Positions 19,441 through 28,205 of a stretch of 64,000 nucleotides of DNA are shown piece after piece (within the stretch, counting starts at the first letter, position 1; every line of letters begins with the position of its first letter). Both the position numbers and the translations under genes were made by a program. Where the stretch lies: positions 58,674 through 122,673 of the forward strand of contig JAJYYR010000004.1 in the NCBI GenBank assembly GCA_021800805.1. Reading direction: 5' to 3'. Source of the stretch: a bacterium. GTDB lineage: Bacteria; SZUA-79; Acidulodesulfobacterales; Acidulodesulfobacteraceae. The notes beneath the pieces are model-generated. The model had not been told where the DNA came from. It saw only the letters and a program-made list of their open reading frames with translations, and searched no databases.

Positions 19441-20175
19441 ATGACAAAAAAAAATAGGGGATTAATTTTATTTTTAGTTTTGGCGGTTATAGCTTCGGCA
19501 TTTTCGGTTATGCTTTCCGGCTGCGGTAAAAACGTAAAGAAAAACATCCTGCCGCCGGACGTTTATTATCAAAAAGCCCTGCATGATTCGCAAAACAAGA
19601 ATTATCACGGGGCGGCTAAAAATTTTAAAGCTCTTATAGAAAATTATCCTTCATACCGCAGAACTAAGAAAGCCGAGCTGAAACTCGGAGACGCATACTT
19701 TCTCGAAGGCAAATATATCGAGGCGCAGGGCGCCTATTTAGACTTTATTCACCTGCACCCCCGTTCTAAATATGCTCCTTTCGCCATGTTTTACGAAGCT
19801 ATGTCTTTTTATAAAAGAAAAGAAGCGGTCGGAAGAAACCAAAACTCGTTGAAAGACGCAAAAACTACTTTCGAGAAACTCATATCTAAATACCCTTATT
19901 CAAAATATTCAAAAGAGGCGTTTAAGTATATAAGGCTTATAGACGTAAAATTATCGGAAAACACTTTTTTTACCGGGTTGTATTATTATAATGCAAGCCT
20001 TTGGAAACCGGCTATATATATGTTCAAAACCGTTTTGAAGCAGTATGGTTCCAAAAACGTGCCGGTTATCCCCAAAACCCTTTATTATCTTGCGATTTGT
20101 TACAAAAATACAGGTAATAAAAAAATGGAAGCCCATTATATGAATATTCTCAAAGCAAAGTATCCGCATTTTTAA
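19441..20175 (+). CDS. bamD: BamD-like outer-membrane assembly lipoprotein
   Basis: 244 residues. Signal peptide with lipobox LSGC (C28), then tetratricopeptide-like repeats from ~38: YYQKALHDSQNKNYHGAAKN, YFLEGKYIEAQGAYLDF, then later helices to the C-terminus. Length and repeat arrangement fit BamD/ComL, the essential partner of BamA in inserting beta-barrels. It is the last gene before the infC promoter. Confidence 0.85.
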   Translation: MTKKNRGLILFLVLAVIASAFSVMLSGCGKNVKKNILPPDVYYQKALHDSQNKNYHGAAKNFKALIENYPSYRRTKKAELKLGDAYFLEGKYIEAQGAYLDFIHLHPRSKYAPFAMFYEAMSFYKRKEAVGRNQNSLKDAKTTFEKLISKYPYSKYSKEAFKYIRLIDVKLSENTFFTGLYYYNASLWKPAIYMFKTVLKQYGSKNVPVIPKTLYYLAICYKNTGNKKMEAHYMNILKAKYPHF

Positions 20176-20189
20176 TCCGATATTTCAAG

Positions 20190-20218
20190 TTGACAGCGGT
20201 TGCAAATTATGTAATAAT
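20190..20218 (+). promoter_or_regulatory. Promoter of the infC-rpmI-rplT operon
   Basis: TTGACA at 20190-20195, 17-base spacer, AATAAT at 20213-20218. A leader of about 65 bases precedes the infC start. No clear L20-binding pseudoknot was recognised by eye. Confidence 0.6.
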
Positions 20219-20287
20219 TTATTGCTAAATCATTACATAAAATAAAAATATAATAAAAAAAAATATAAAAATAAAGGAGAGGCTAAT

Positions 20288-20878
20288 ATACAGAAGAATA
20301 ATAAAACATATATAAACGAAAGTATTAGAGCTAAAGAAGTCAGGGTTATCGACGAGGACGGAAAACAGGTCGGGATAATGCCTTTATACGAAGCCGTTAA
20401 ACTTGCAAAAGAAAAGCTATTAGATCTGGTGGAAGTTTCCGAAGATGCAAAGCCTCCGGTTTGCAGAATAATGGATTTCGGCAAATTTAAATACGAGCAG
20501 AATAAAAAAGCTCAGGAAGCAAAGAAAAAACAGGTCATAATACATTTAAAGGAAGTTAAATTCAGACCTAATACCGATGAACACGACTATCGGTTTAAAT
20601 TAAAAAACGCGATTTCTTTTCTTAAAGAAGGCAATAAAGTAAAATTAACCGTTACGTTTAAAGGAAGAGAACTTGCTCATACGGAACTCGGCATCAAAGT
20701 AATTTTAAAAGTCATAGAGGACGTTAAGGAATTCGGGGTTCCCGAGTTTCCAATCAAGCCTGACGTAAGAAGAACTTTCAGCACCGTCATAGTTCCGGTA
20801 AAGGCTAAAAAACTCAAAGAAACGGCCAAAGAAACTATTAGAACTAGAACGGAAGATCAGGCCGCTGAAAAAATATAA
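20288..20878 (+). CDS. infC: Translation initiation factor IF-3, AUA start codon
   Basis: Binds the 30S subunit and checks start-codon selection. The first ATG (20378) falls inside the N-terminal domain, after the conserved YINESIRAKEVRVIDEDG segment. Reading in frame upstream, the ribosome site AAGGAG at 20274-20279 is followed 8 bases later by ATA at 20288, giving a 196-residue protein of normal IF-3 length. infC genes typically use rare AUU/AUC/AUA starts so that IF-3 represses its own synthesis, so AUA fits. The C-terminal domain (IIHLKEVKFRPNTDEHDY; VKLTVTFKGRE) is complete. Followed by rpmI and rplT. Confidence 0.9.
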   Translation: MQKNNKTYINESIRAKEVRVIDEDGKQVGIMPLYEAVKLAKEKLLDLVEVSEDAKPPVCRIMDFGKFKYEQNKKAQEAKKKQVIIHLKEVKFRPNTDEHDYRFKLKNAISFLKEGNKVKLTVTFKGRELAHTELGIKVILKVIEDVKEFGVPEFPIKPDVRRTFSTVIVPVKAKKLKETAKETIRTRTEDQAAEKI

Positions 20879-20913
20879 AGTAAAATTAAGATTTATAAAT
20901 AAAAGGAGCGAAA

Positions 20914-21117
20914 ATGGCAAAGATAAAAATAAAGACTAAAAAAGGAGCAAAAAAAAGATTCAAAGTTACGGCAAATGGTCTCGTAGTTCATCATAAAGCC
21001 AACAAAAGCCATATACTGACTTCAAAAAAACGCGGCAGGAAGAACAGGCTGAAGAAATCTTGCGTAGTTAATTCGGTAGATTCGCTGAACGTAAAAAGAC
21101 TTATTCCCTACTTATAA
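20914..21117 (+). CDS. rpmI: 50S ribosomal protein L35
   Basis: 67 residues, very basic, with the family patterns KTKKGAKKRFKVTANG and KKRGRKNRLKKS. Ribosome site AAAGGAG precedes the ATG. Middle gene of the infC-rpmI-rplT operon. Confidence 0.97.
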   Translation: MAKIKIKTKKGAKKRFKVTANGLVVHHKANKSHILTSKKRGRKNRLKKSCVVNSVDSLNVKRLIPYL

Positions 21118-21179
21118 AATAAAATTAAAATTAAACAATAATTATATATAGATAAATACGCGTAAAAGGAGTAAAGATA

Positions 21180-21533
21180 ATGCCGAGAGTAAAAAGAGGT
21201 ATTTTAACCAAAAAAAGACATAAGAGGGTGTTGAAGGCGGCGAAAGGATATTACGGCGCAAGAAGCAGACTCTTCAAGTCGGCGCAGGAAGCCGTCGACA
21301 AAGGACTTAACTATGCTTATAGAGATAGGAAGGTCAAAAAGAGGGAATTCAGGGGCATGTGGATTGTCAGGATTAACGCCGCATGCAGGGAAAACGGCGT
21401 TTCCTATTCAAAATTTATGGATGCGCTTAACAAGAAGGGAATCGGCTTGAACAGAAAGGTCTTGTCCGAAATAGCTCTTTCCGATTCAGCCGCTTTTTCG
21501 AGTATCGTCAAGGAAGCTTTATCCGCAGCATAA
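21180..21533 (+). CDS. rplT: 50S ribosomal protein L20
   Basis: 117 residues, the usual length, basic RNA-binding N-terminus (MPRVKRGILTKKRHKRVLK, AKGYYGARSRL) and conserved C-terminus with WIVRINAACRENG. In other bacteria L20 represses this operon by binding its leader; a binding site is not evident here. The pheS-pheT genes that often follow are absent; a REP element and ihfA come next. Confidence 0.97.
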   Translation: MPRVKRGILTKKRHKRVLKAAKGYYGARSRLFKSAQEAVDKGLNYAYRDRKVKKREFRGMWIVRINAACRENGVSYSKFMDALNKKGIGLNRKVLSEIALSDSAAFSSIVKEALSAA

Positions 21534-21538
21534 ACTAT

Positions 21539-21628
21539 AAAAAAGGGGACAGATTTATTTATTTTCATATTACTATGTAAATATTACTAACATATAGACT
21601 GAAAATAAAAAATATCTGTCCCCTTTTT
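21539..21628. repeat. REP-like inverted repeat (subfamily B)
   Basis: Same arms as the other elements (AAAAAAGGGGACAGAT ... ATCTGTCCCCTTTTT), but the centre carries CATATTACTATGTAAATATT and CTAACATATAGACTG instead of the subfamily A core. The only other copy with this centre is at 49289-49380. It follows rplT and may terminate that operon. Confidence 0.9.
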
Positions 21629-21675
21629 CTTTTTTTTAATAAATCTTTTTTAATATCGGGGGAGTCTTACAAATT

Positions 21676-21984
21676 ATGGCGCTGACGAGAGCAAATTTAG
21701 CGGCTAAAGTCCGTTCCAAGGTAGGATTATCTACCGCCGAATCTTCAACTTACGTAGCTTCTTTTTTCGACATGTTGAAAGAGGAAGTCGAAGATGCGGA
21801 AACGATAAAACTTAACGGTTTTGGAAATTTTACCGTCAAAGAAAAAAAGGCTAGGAAAGGAAGAAATCCCCAGACCGGGGAAACCATTACTATCAGCGAA
21901 AGAAAGGTCGTCAAATTCAAGCCTTCCGTTGTTTTTAAATTGGAAATAAATAAAAAATATAAAAATGGAACCGCCGGTAAGTGA
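21676..21984 (+). CDS. ihfA: Integration host factor alpha-type DNA-bending protein
   Basis: 102 residues of the HU/IHF fold. The beta-arm signature GRNPQTGETITI with the intercalating proline is intact, as is the KLNGFGNFTVKEKKAR core. Assignment as IHF alpha rather than HU rests on the position between rplT and a MerR gene. Its end overlaps the MerR gene by 20 bases. Confidence 0.9.
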   Translation: MALTRANLAAKVRSKVGLSTAESSTYVASFFDMLKEEVEDAETIKLNGFGNFTVKEKKARKGRNPQTGETITISERKVVKFKPSVVFKLEINKKYKNGTAGK

Positions 21985-22366
21985 GATAGATGAGACAAAT
22001 GAAAAATATTATTATAAAATAGGCGAAGCCGCTAAGAAAATAGGCGTCCAGCCTTACGTCATCAGATACTGGGAAACTGAATTTTCTTTTTTAAAGCCTT
22101 ATAAATCTAAGAGCAGTCACAGGCTTTATTCCAAGCCGGATATCGAAAAGCTGTTGCTTGTGAAAGATTATTTATACGATAAAAAATTTACGATAGAAGG
22201 GGCAAAAAAAGCGATAAAGTCAAAATTGGCCGGCAATTTAGATAATCAGGGTAAGCCGGATAATCATAATTCGTCCGAAAGCGGCGGTTCGTCGCTGCTG
22301 AAAGACGTTAAAGACGAGCTTAACTCCATTAAATCCCTTTTATCGCATAGAAAAACAAGGAGCTAA
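21965..22366 (+). CDS. MerR-family transcriptional regulator
   Basis: 133 residues. N-terminal winged helix-turn-helix from ~12 (YKIGEAAKKIGVQPYVIRYWE), wing region with SSHRLYSKPDIEKL, then a short dimerisation helix and an acidic/Ser-rich tail. No metal-binding cysteines. Small MerR proteins of this type commonly follow ihfA in proteobacteria; targets are unknown. Overlaps ihfA by 20 bases. Confidence 0.85.
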   Translation: MEPPVSEIDETNEKYYYKIGEAAKKIGVQPYVIRYWETEFSFLKPYKSKSSHRLYSKPDIEKLLLVKDYLYDKKFTIEGAKKAIKSKLAGNLDNQGKPDNHNSSESGGSSLLKDVKDELNSIKSLLSHRKTRS

Positions 22367-22367
22367 T

Positions 22368-23171
22368 TTGAATATTCTTCTTTCTAACGACGACGGGGTT
22401 TATGCTACCGGGATAAATATTTTATTTGAAGAGCTAAAAAAATATGCAGACGTCGTTATCGTCGCTCCCGACAGAGAAAGAAGCGCAAGCTCTCATTCCT
22501 TGACTATAGACAGACCTTTAAGGGTCAATGAGATAAAACCGAATATATTTTCCGTTGACGGCACGCCTACCGATGCGGTCAATATCGCCGTTCATTCCAT
22601 TTTAAAAACAAAGCCCGACCTTGTTATTTCGGGAATCAACTACGGCGGCAATATTTGCGACGACGTTATCTATTCGGGAACCGTTTCCGCCGCAATGGAA
22701 GGGGCTATTATGGGTATAAAATCCATTGCCGTTTCTTTAGTCGTTAATAAAGGAGGCGGTTATCTGCCGAAAGACGCATCTTTAGAAGAAGACCTCGAAT
22801 CTTCTTTTAGAAAAGCGGCGCAGTTTGTATCAAACCTTGCATCTATATTCAATAAAAGCGATTTTTCGGAAAATACCCTCTTAAACGTGAATATTCCCCA
22901 GACTATAATTAAAAAAGAAAAGAATCCTTTTGAATACCGCGTTACGAAACAGGGCAAACGTTATTTCGAGGACTTTGTGGTCGAAAAAATGGATCCGAGG
23001 GGAAGAAAATATTACTGGATATGGGGCAAGGATATAAGATTCGACGATATTTCGGGAAGCGATTACGAAGCCGTGCATAGCGGGCTCATTTCTATTACGC
23101 CGATCCATCTCGATATGACTAATTATAAAGCTTTAGAAAAATTAAAAAATGTCGATTTATCTTTAAATTAA
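22368..23171 (+). CDS. surE: 5'/3'-nucleotidase SurE
   Basis: Metal-dependent survival-protein nucleotidase acting on nucleoside monophosphates. 267 residues; the N-terminal metal site LLSNDDG has D8-D9, and SGINYGGN carries the later Asn ligand. TTG start, ribosome site AAGGAG 4 bases upstream. First gene of surE-pcm-rpoS, an order also known from gammaproteobacteria. Confidence 0.95.
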   Translation: MNILLSNDDGVYATGINILFEELKKYADVVIVAPDRERSASSHSLTIDRPLRVNEIKPNIFSVDGTPTDAVNIAVHSILKTKPDLVISGINYGGNICDDVIYSGTVSAAMEGAIMGIKSIAVSLVVNKGGGYLPKDASLEEDLESSFRKAAQFVSNLASIFNKSDFSENTLLNVNIPQTIIKKEKNPFEYRVTKQGKRYFEDFVVEKMDPRGRKYYWIWGKDIRFDDISGSDYEAVHSGLISITPIHLDMTNYKALEKLKNVDLSLN

Positions 23172-23173
23172 AA

Positions 23174-23827
23174 ATGAACGCAAAAATAATAGACAGCCTG
23201 ACATCTAAGGGTATAACCTCTTCAGCCGTCCTTGAAGCTCTTGAGAAAATTCCCCGGGAGAGATTCGTCGAACAGCCTTTCAGGAATGTCGAAATGTGTT
23301 ACGGAGAGTCTCCTCTCCCGATAGGACATAACCAGACTATTTCCAGCGTTTACACTGTAGCGCTTATGACGCAGGCGCTTGAACTAAACAAAAATCATAA
23401 AGTTTTAGAGATAGGGACCGGCTCCGGTTATCAGGCGGCGGTTCTATCTCTCCTCTGCGATTCGGTTTTTACTATAGAGCGTATAAGAGATTTATCGTTA
23501 AAAGCGAGAACCGCCGCCGAATTTTTAAATATCCGCAATACAACGTTTATTATAGGCGACGGGTCGATTGGTTTCCGCGAATATGCCCCTTACGACAGAA
23601 TACTTATAACCGCCTGTTCGCCGGATATTCCTCAGCCTTTGTTTAACCAGCTCTGCGAAGGAGGGATTATGGTGGCACCGGTAGAAAGGAACGGTTCTCA
23701 AAATATCTGCGTAATCGAAAAGAAAGACGGGCGTGTGTTCTCGAAGGAAATCGCTCCCGCAAATTTTGTCAAACTTATAGGGAAAAACGGATATGAAGCG
23801 CAAACGCCTCAACGGTGCGGGTTCTGA
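23174..23827 (+). CDS. pcm: Protein-L-isoaspartate O-methyltransferase
   Basis: Repairs isoaspartyl damage in aged proteins using S-adenosylmethionine. 217 residues; SAM-binding motif I appears as VLEIGTGSGYQAAVL and the substrate region has GHNQTISSVY. Begins 2 bases after surE, and its 3' end overlaps rpoS by 35 bases. Confidence 0.95.
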   Translation: MNAKIIDSLTSKGITSSAVLEALEKIPRERFVEQPFRNVEMCYGESPLPIGHNQTISSVYTVALMTQALELNKNHKVLEIGTGSGYQAAVLSLLCDSVFTIERIRDLSLKARTAAEFLNIRNTTFIIGDGSIGFREYAPYDRILITACSPDIPQPLFNQLCEGGIMVAPVERNGSQNICVIEKKDGRVFSKEIAPANFVKLIGKNGYEAQTPQRCGF

Positions 23828-24719
23828 CGAACCAATATCGGATATTGCCGAAAACGATTTCGGCGGCAAGTATGTAAAGTCGGAAGATAACGTAATTTCA
23901 AACCAGTATCTTAAGTATCTAAAAAAATATCCGCTTCTGACTAAAGAACAGGAATACGACCTTGCGATTAAAGTCGGCGAAGGTGACGAACAGGCGCGGG
24001 ATTTGATGATAAAATCCAATCTCGGTCTTGTAATAAGCGTAGCAAAAAGGTTCTTAGGAAGAGGGCTGTCTTTCGACGACCTTATTATGGAAGGGAACAT
24101 CGGACTCATAAAAGCGGTGGAGAGGTTCAAGCCCAAAAAGGGATTCAGGTTTTCTACATATGCCATATGGTGGATAAGACAGACTATTGAGCGAGGGATA
24201 TTAAATTCGGGCAGGGTCGTAAGGCTTCCTATCCATATATCCGAAAATCTTTATAAATATACGAGGGCGGTAAGGGAAATTACCGGCGAAATTAAAAGAG
24301 AGCCCAATTTTGGCGAAGTAGCCGGTCATATGGGTATTAAAGAAAAAAAGCTGGAAAAAATTTTAGGTTTTATCGGCAATATTTATTCATTGGATGCCCC
24401 TTATTCGCAGAATAACGACGAAGACGACGGTAGTTCGTCTTTTTCCAATTTAATTAAAGCAGACGAGAACGTTACATCGCCTTTAGAGATGCTCGACAAA
24501 ATCGAAACTTTGAATCTTCTCAATAAATGGATGCATAATCTTGCAGATATTGAAAAAAAAGTTATAATTTTAAGATACGGGCTTAATTACGAAAAGCCTT
24601 GGACGCTTAACGAAGTAGGGCTTGTTTTCGGTCTTACGAAAGAACGCATAAGACAGATAGAAGCTAAGTCCTTAAAAAAACTTAGAAAAATGGCGGCGGA
24701 CGCCGGTCTGGAAGGGTAA
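23793..24719 (+). CDS. rpoS: RNA polymerase sigma factor of the RpoS/RpoD group
   Basis: 308 residues with regions 1.2 to 4.2 but no large region 1.1. Region 2 has DLIMEGNIGLIKAVERF and the -10 recognition helix FRFSTYAIWWIRQTIERGI; region 4.2 has the helix-turn-helix TLNEVGLVFGLTKERIRQIE. Size and the surE-pcm-sigma gene order support RpoS rather than the housekeeping factor. The ATG used overlaps pcm by 35 bases; an internal start is possible. Confidence 0.88.
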   Translation: MKRKRLNGAGSDEPISDIAENDFGGKYVKSEDNVISNQYLKYLKKYPLLTKEQEYDLAIKVGEGDEQARDLMIKSNLGLVISVAKRFLGRGLSFDDLIMEGNIGLIKAVERFKPKKGFRFSTYAIWWIRQTIERGILNSGRVVRLPIHISENLYKYTRAVREITGEIKREPNFGEVAGHMGIKEKKLEKILGFIGNIYSLDAPYSQNNDEDDGSSSFSNLIKADENVTSPLEMLDKIETLNLLNKWMHNLADIEKKVIILRYGLNYEKPWTLNEVGLVFGLTKERIRQIEAKSLKKLRKMAADAGLEG

Positions 24720-26377
24720 TGCAAATGAGCAATAAAGAACCCGACTCCTTTTCTTCATCGGAATATGGGGGCTTTATTCCGCTATGCACGGAACAAATAA
24801 TCGAAACCCACATATCCCGTGTTTATCTTACCGAAAAATTTGCCTACAAGCAAAAAAAACCCGTAAATTTCGGTTTTGTCGATTATACTTCGCTTAAGAA
24901 AAGAAATTTTTTTGCAAGGCGAGAATTGTCTTTAAACAGGAGAGCCTGTTCGGGCGGCATATATTTAGATTTAGTCGAATTAAGACAGAAAAAAGATAAA
25001 ATTTTTACCGGATTTAAGGGCGGGAAGCTTATAGACGTTTTTGTCAGGATGAAGCGCGTAAAGAATGAATATTTTTTGAATAATATATTGAAGGATAATT
25101 ATACTGATAATAAACGAATCGATAATATATTAAAAAAAACCGCAAAAAAAATATACCTTTTTCACAAAGCCGCCCGGACTTCTAAAAGAATTTCAAAATT
25201 CGGCGATATATCCGTCTATAAGGCAAACTGGGACGATAATTTTTTAGTTATCGACGAAGGGCTCTTCCCCCCCTTTTTTCCAACTTCCTGCTCTTCTTTC
25301 CGTTCCGCTTACGACTCTTTCCTTGCATCTTCTCTTTTTTCCGAATTTGTGCGTTTGCGCATAGAAGGCGGCTTTATCAGGGACGTCCACGGAGATTTAA
25401 GAATGGAGCATATCGCCGTTTTAGACCCGCGCCGCGTTAACGGAATATGCCTTATGGACTGCGTCGAATTCGACGAAAGATACAGGAATCAGGATATATA
25501 TTTAGACGTTGCGTTCCTGCTTATGGATTTTGAATTTAACGGATATTTTTACGAATCCGTCTCTTTTTTCGGCTATTATGAGAACTGTTTTAATTACGAA
25601 AAATCTATAGCTCCGTTCGAGGAATACGAATCTTCGGTTATTCCTTTTTTTAAAGCCTATAGGGCGGTCGTAAGGACTAAAATTTCCCTCCTTTCCCCGG
25701 GAGAAAACTCGTATTCGAAAGCCGTTAAATATTTCAATCTTGCGTCGTTTTACCTTGCCCTCGTAAAAAGGCCCGTAGTCGTCCTAAACTGCGGTCTTTC
25801 GGGGAGCGGAAAGTCTTCTCTCGCCCGCCTGCTTTCCCGTTATTTTTACGCCGCCGCCGTTTCCACCGATGAAATAAGGCGGAACTTATTCGACGGGGCG
25901 GATAAGTCCGTTAAATATTCGGCGGACGCAAACGTAAGAGTTTATGAAACCATTTTAGAAAAAGGTTTACAAGAATTTGAAAGCGTTGCGCGGCGGGGAA
26001 CCGGCGGGGGCGTGATATTCGACGCAACATTCTTAAAACGCGCCCACCGCGAAAAAATAATTAATAGTTTTAATAAAAAAGACTGTATTTTTATATTCGT
26101 ATATTCTAAAATATATGACGAAAAAGAAGAAATTATATTAAAAAGACTCGAGGATAGGTTCGGAGCGGGCGGTTTAACGGATTATTCCGAAGCGGATGCC
26201 GCCGTTTATTTTAACCAGAAAAAATATTTCGAAGAGCCTTCGGAAGACGAAACAGTACCCTTGGACGCAAGCGGGAACATCGCCTTATTTGCGCAAATCG
26301 ACGCGGGTCTGGATCTAAAAGACAGGTTTAACCAATTAATGAAGGATATTGTTGAAAAATACGGAAAACTTTTATAA
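24719..26377 (+). CDS. Aminoglycoside-phosphotransferase-like domain fused to P-loop kinase domain
   Basis: 552 residues of the COG2187-COG0645 type. The N-terminal ~330 residues are a kinase-like fold with the catalytic-loop motif RDVHGDLRMEH and later DCVEFDERYRNQD. The C-terminal part is an AAA_33-type nucleoside/aminosugar kinase with the P-loop GLSGSGKSS at 359-367. Substrate unknown; such fusions are widespread and rarely characterised. The ATG shares one base with the rpoS stop (TAATG), so translation is coupled. Confidence 0.82.
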   Translation: MQMSNKEPDSFSSSEYGGFIPLCTEQIIETHISRVYLTEKFAYKQKKPVNFGFVDYTSLKKRNFFARRELSLNRRACSGGIYLDLVELRQKKDKIFTGFKGGKLIDVFVRMKRVKNEYFLNNILKDNYTDNKRIDNILKKTAKKIYLFHKAARTSKRISKFGDISVYKANWDDNFLVIDEGLFPPFFPTSCSSFRSAYDSFLASSLFSEFVRLRIEGGFIRDVHGDLRMEHIAVLDPRRVNGICLMDCVEFDERYRNQDIYLDVAFLLMDFEFNGYFYESVSFFGYYENCFNYEKSIAPFEEYESSVIPFFKAYRAVVRTKISLLSPGENSYSKAVKYFNLASFYLALVKRPVVVLNCGLSGSGKSSLARLLSRYFYAAAVSTDEIRRNLFDGADKSVKYSADANVRVYETILEKGLQEFESVARRGTGGGVIFDATFLKRAHREKIINSFNKKDCIFIFVYSKIYDEKEEIILKRLEDRFGAGGLTDYSEADAAVYFNQKKYFEEPSEDETVPLDASGNIALFAQIDAGLDLKDRFNQLMKDIVEKYGKLL

Positions 26378-28184
26378 TCATACTCTTGGCTTATTAGACA
26401 GATTTAAGTACGAAATATATCTTATTATATTTTCGTTATTTGCCTTAATAATTCATAGCCATCTTGCATCCACCCTTAATCTCGGAAACGACGAAGCCCA
26501 TTATTACGTTTGGTCGTTGAAACCGTCTTTGGGTTATCTCGACGACGCCCCGCTCGTCGGCTGGATTATTTACGTTTTCGACGGACTTTTCGGCAAAAGC
26601 CAGCTTGACGTCAGGCTCGGCGCTGTTATATTTTCGTTCTTAGACGGATTTCTCGTATATTACCTTACATATATAATGTTCAAGAGCAAGAGGGCGGCTT
26701 TTTTCGCTTTCCTGTTTTTCTTGTCCGCCGTCATATTCGGTATGGTTTTATCCGTTATGATGCTCCCCGACGCCCCGCTGTTATTCTTTACTCTTTGTTT
26801 TCTGATATTTTTCTATAAAGCGGTGGAAGAAAAAAATAAATCTGTCCCCTTTTCCTTCTGCTTTTCCTTCTGGCTTCTTGCAGGGATCTTTCTCGGCTTG
26901 GCGTTTTTAAGCAAATACACCGCCGCTTTTATTCCACCCGCCGCGCTTTTATATCTGCTTGTTTCCAAAAAAAACAGGCGTTATTTGAAAACTTTTTATC
27001 CTTATGCGGCTCTCGGCATAGCGCTTTTGGTTTTTTTGCCGGTAATATACTGGAATTTTACGCATAATTTTATATCGTTTAAGTTTCAACTGTCCCACGG
27101 CTTTTCGCATCCAAAGCCCGGTTTTCCGCTTTTAGCCGCCGGATGGCTCGGTCAGGTTTTAGTTATAACGCCGTTTATATATATTTTTTTAATCTGGACT
27201 TTTATCTATGCGGCGATAAAAATAGGGAAAAGAGGACAGATCTTTTTTTTTGCGAAGCAAAAAATAAATCCGTCCCCTTTTTCTTTTCCTGCTTCTTCCG
27301 AACCTTTTCTGTTTTCTATTTGTCTTTCCCTGCCTATTTTATTATTTTTCGTTATAAACGGCTATTCCCACAGAATATTAGTCCACTGGCCGGATATAGG
27401 CTATCTTGCGGCATTTCCTATTATGGGCTACGCCGCCGACCTGTTGGCGCAGAAGGAAAAGGACAAAGCGGAAAAGGGGACAGATCTTTTTTATTTTCAT
27501 TCTAAAAAGCGAGCAAATGCAATTGGCAGTAAGAAAATAAATAAATCTGTCCCCTTTTCCTTCTCAAAATATTACGTTTATTTCGCCCTATTTTCAGGGT
27601 TCTTTTTATCCTTCGTCCTGTATAACCAGATTTATTATAATTCTATACCGATAGGAAAAATAATACGCTATATCGACAAAGAAAAAAGTCTTAAAAAGGG
27701 CGGAATATTTAAGGTAATACCCCATATTCCCGGAAAGCCTTCAACCGCCGACGTAACTAACGATCTTTTCGGCTGGAGGCATAGCGCGGAATATATCGGT
27801 ATCGTTTATAAAGGCTACGAGGCGGCTTACCGCCCGCTTTTTATCCTTACGCACCATTATGCGATAGCCGACGAACTCGTCTATTACGGCGGATATAAAC
27901 CGGCGGTAAATATTTATAATATATCGGGTTTTCTAAACCAGTACGACCTCTGGCAGAACTTAAATAAAATAAACGGGGAAAACGCATTATTCGTAATGGA
28001 TAACAAATATATGATAAACCCCGTCCAAAAATATGCGCCGTTTTTTAAATCTATAAAAAAAATAGGCAGGTTCGACATATATGTTAAATTTAGACCGGTA
28101 AGAACGTATTATCTGTATCTAATGAAAGATTTTAACGCTAAAAAAGCGGTTAAATATTTAAGATATAAAAGCAGGATGTATTAA
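26349..28184 (+). CDS. GT39/ArnT-like membrane glycosyltransferase with in-frame REP insertions
   Basis: 611 residues, about ten or more membrane segments. The first periplasmic loop has the catalytic-type acidic pair in LGNDEAHYYVWSLKPSLGYLDDAPLVGW, the pattern of polyprenyl-phosphate-sugar-dependent transferases. Three stretches match the REP arms and are translated without a stop: residues ~161-169 (NKSVPFSF), ~293-315 (including RGQIFFFAKQ and NPSPFSF) and ~375-405 (KGTDLFYFHSKK to NKSVPFSF). They fall in loops between hydrophobic segments. A TTG start overlapping the previous gene by 29 bases is likely; the exact start is uncertain. Confidence 0.82.
   Translation: MLKNTENFYNHTLGLLDRFKYEIYLIIFSLFALIIHSHLASTLNLGNDEAHYYVWSLKPSLGYLDDAPLVGWIIYVFDGLFGKSQLDVRLGAVIFSFLDGFLVYYLTYIMFKSKRAAFFAFLFFLSAVIFGMVLSVMMLPDAPLLFFTLCFLIFFYKAVEEKNKSVPFSFCFSFWLLAGIFLGLAFLSKYTAAFIPPAALLYLLVSKKNRRYLKTFYPYAALGIALLVFLPVIYWNFTHNFISFKFQLSHGFSHPKPGFPLLAAGWLGQVLVITPFIYIFLIWTFIYAAIKIGKRGQIFFFAKQKINPSPFSFPASSEPFLFSICLSLPILLFFVINGYSHRILVHWPDIGYLAAFPIMGYAADLLAQKEKDKAEKGTDLFYFHSKKRANAIGSKKINKSVPFSFSKYYVYFALFSGFFLSFVLYNQIYYNSIPIGKIIRYIDKEKSLKKGGIFKVIPHIPGKPSTADVTNDLFGWRHSAEYIGIVYKGYEAAYRPLFILTHHYAIADELVYYGGYKPAVNIYNISGFLNQYDLWQNLNKINGENALFVMDNKYMINPVQKYAPFFKSIKKIGRFDIYVKFRPVRTYYLYLMKDFNAKKAVKYLRYKSRMY
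26829..26855. repeat. REP half-element inside the glycosyltransferase gene
   Basis: Single right arm AATAAATCTGTCCCCTTTTC, in frame, encoding KNKSVPFSF. No left arm is recognisable nearby, so it is a truncated copy. Confidence 0.85.
27227..27292. repeat. REP-like element, diverged, inside the glycosyltransferase gene
   Basis: Left arm GGGAAAAGAGGACAGATC and right arm AATAAATCCGTCCCCTTTTT surround a short centre. Both arms carry point changes relative to the consensus, which suggests an older insertion. Reading frame is kept. Confidence 0.85.
27471..27559. repeat. REP-like inverted repeat (subfamily A) inside the glycosyltransferase gene
   Basis: Complete element: GAAAAGGGGACAGATC ... AAATCTGTCCCCTTTTC, with the subfamily A centre GCAAATGCAATTGGCAGTAAG. 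It is translated through as part of a predicted loop without breaking the frame. Confidence 0.9.
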
Positions 28185-28205
28185 AAAAGATTCCGCTTTT
28201 CGGTA

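Noticed and set aside
20378..20380. ATG start for infC
   Set aside because: It cuts off the conserved N-terminal segment and has no ribosome site; the ATA at 20288 fits both.
23525..24166. 213-residue minus-strand reading frame opposite pcm/rpoS
   Set aside because: It lies entirely over two well-supported genes and shows no recognisable family; a composition shadow.
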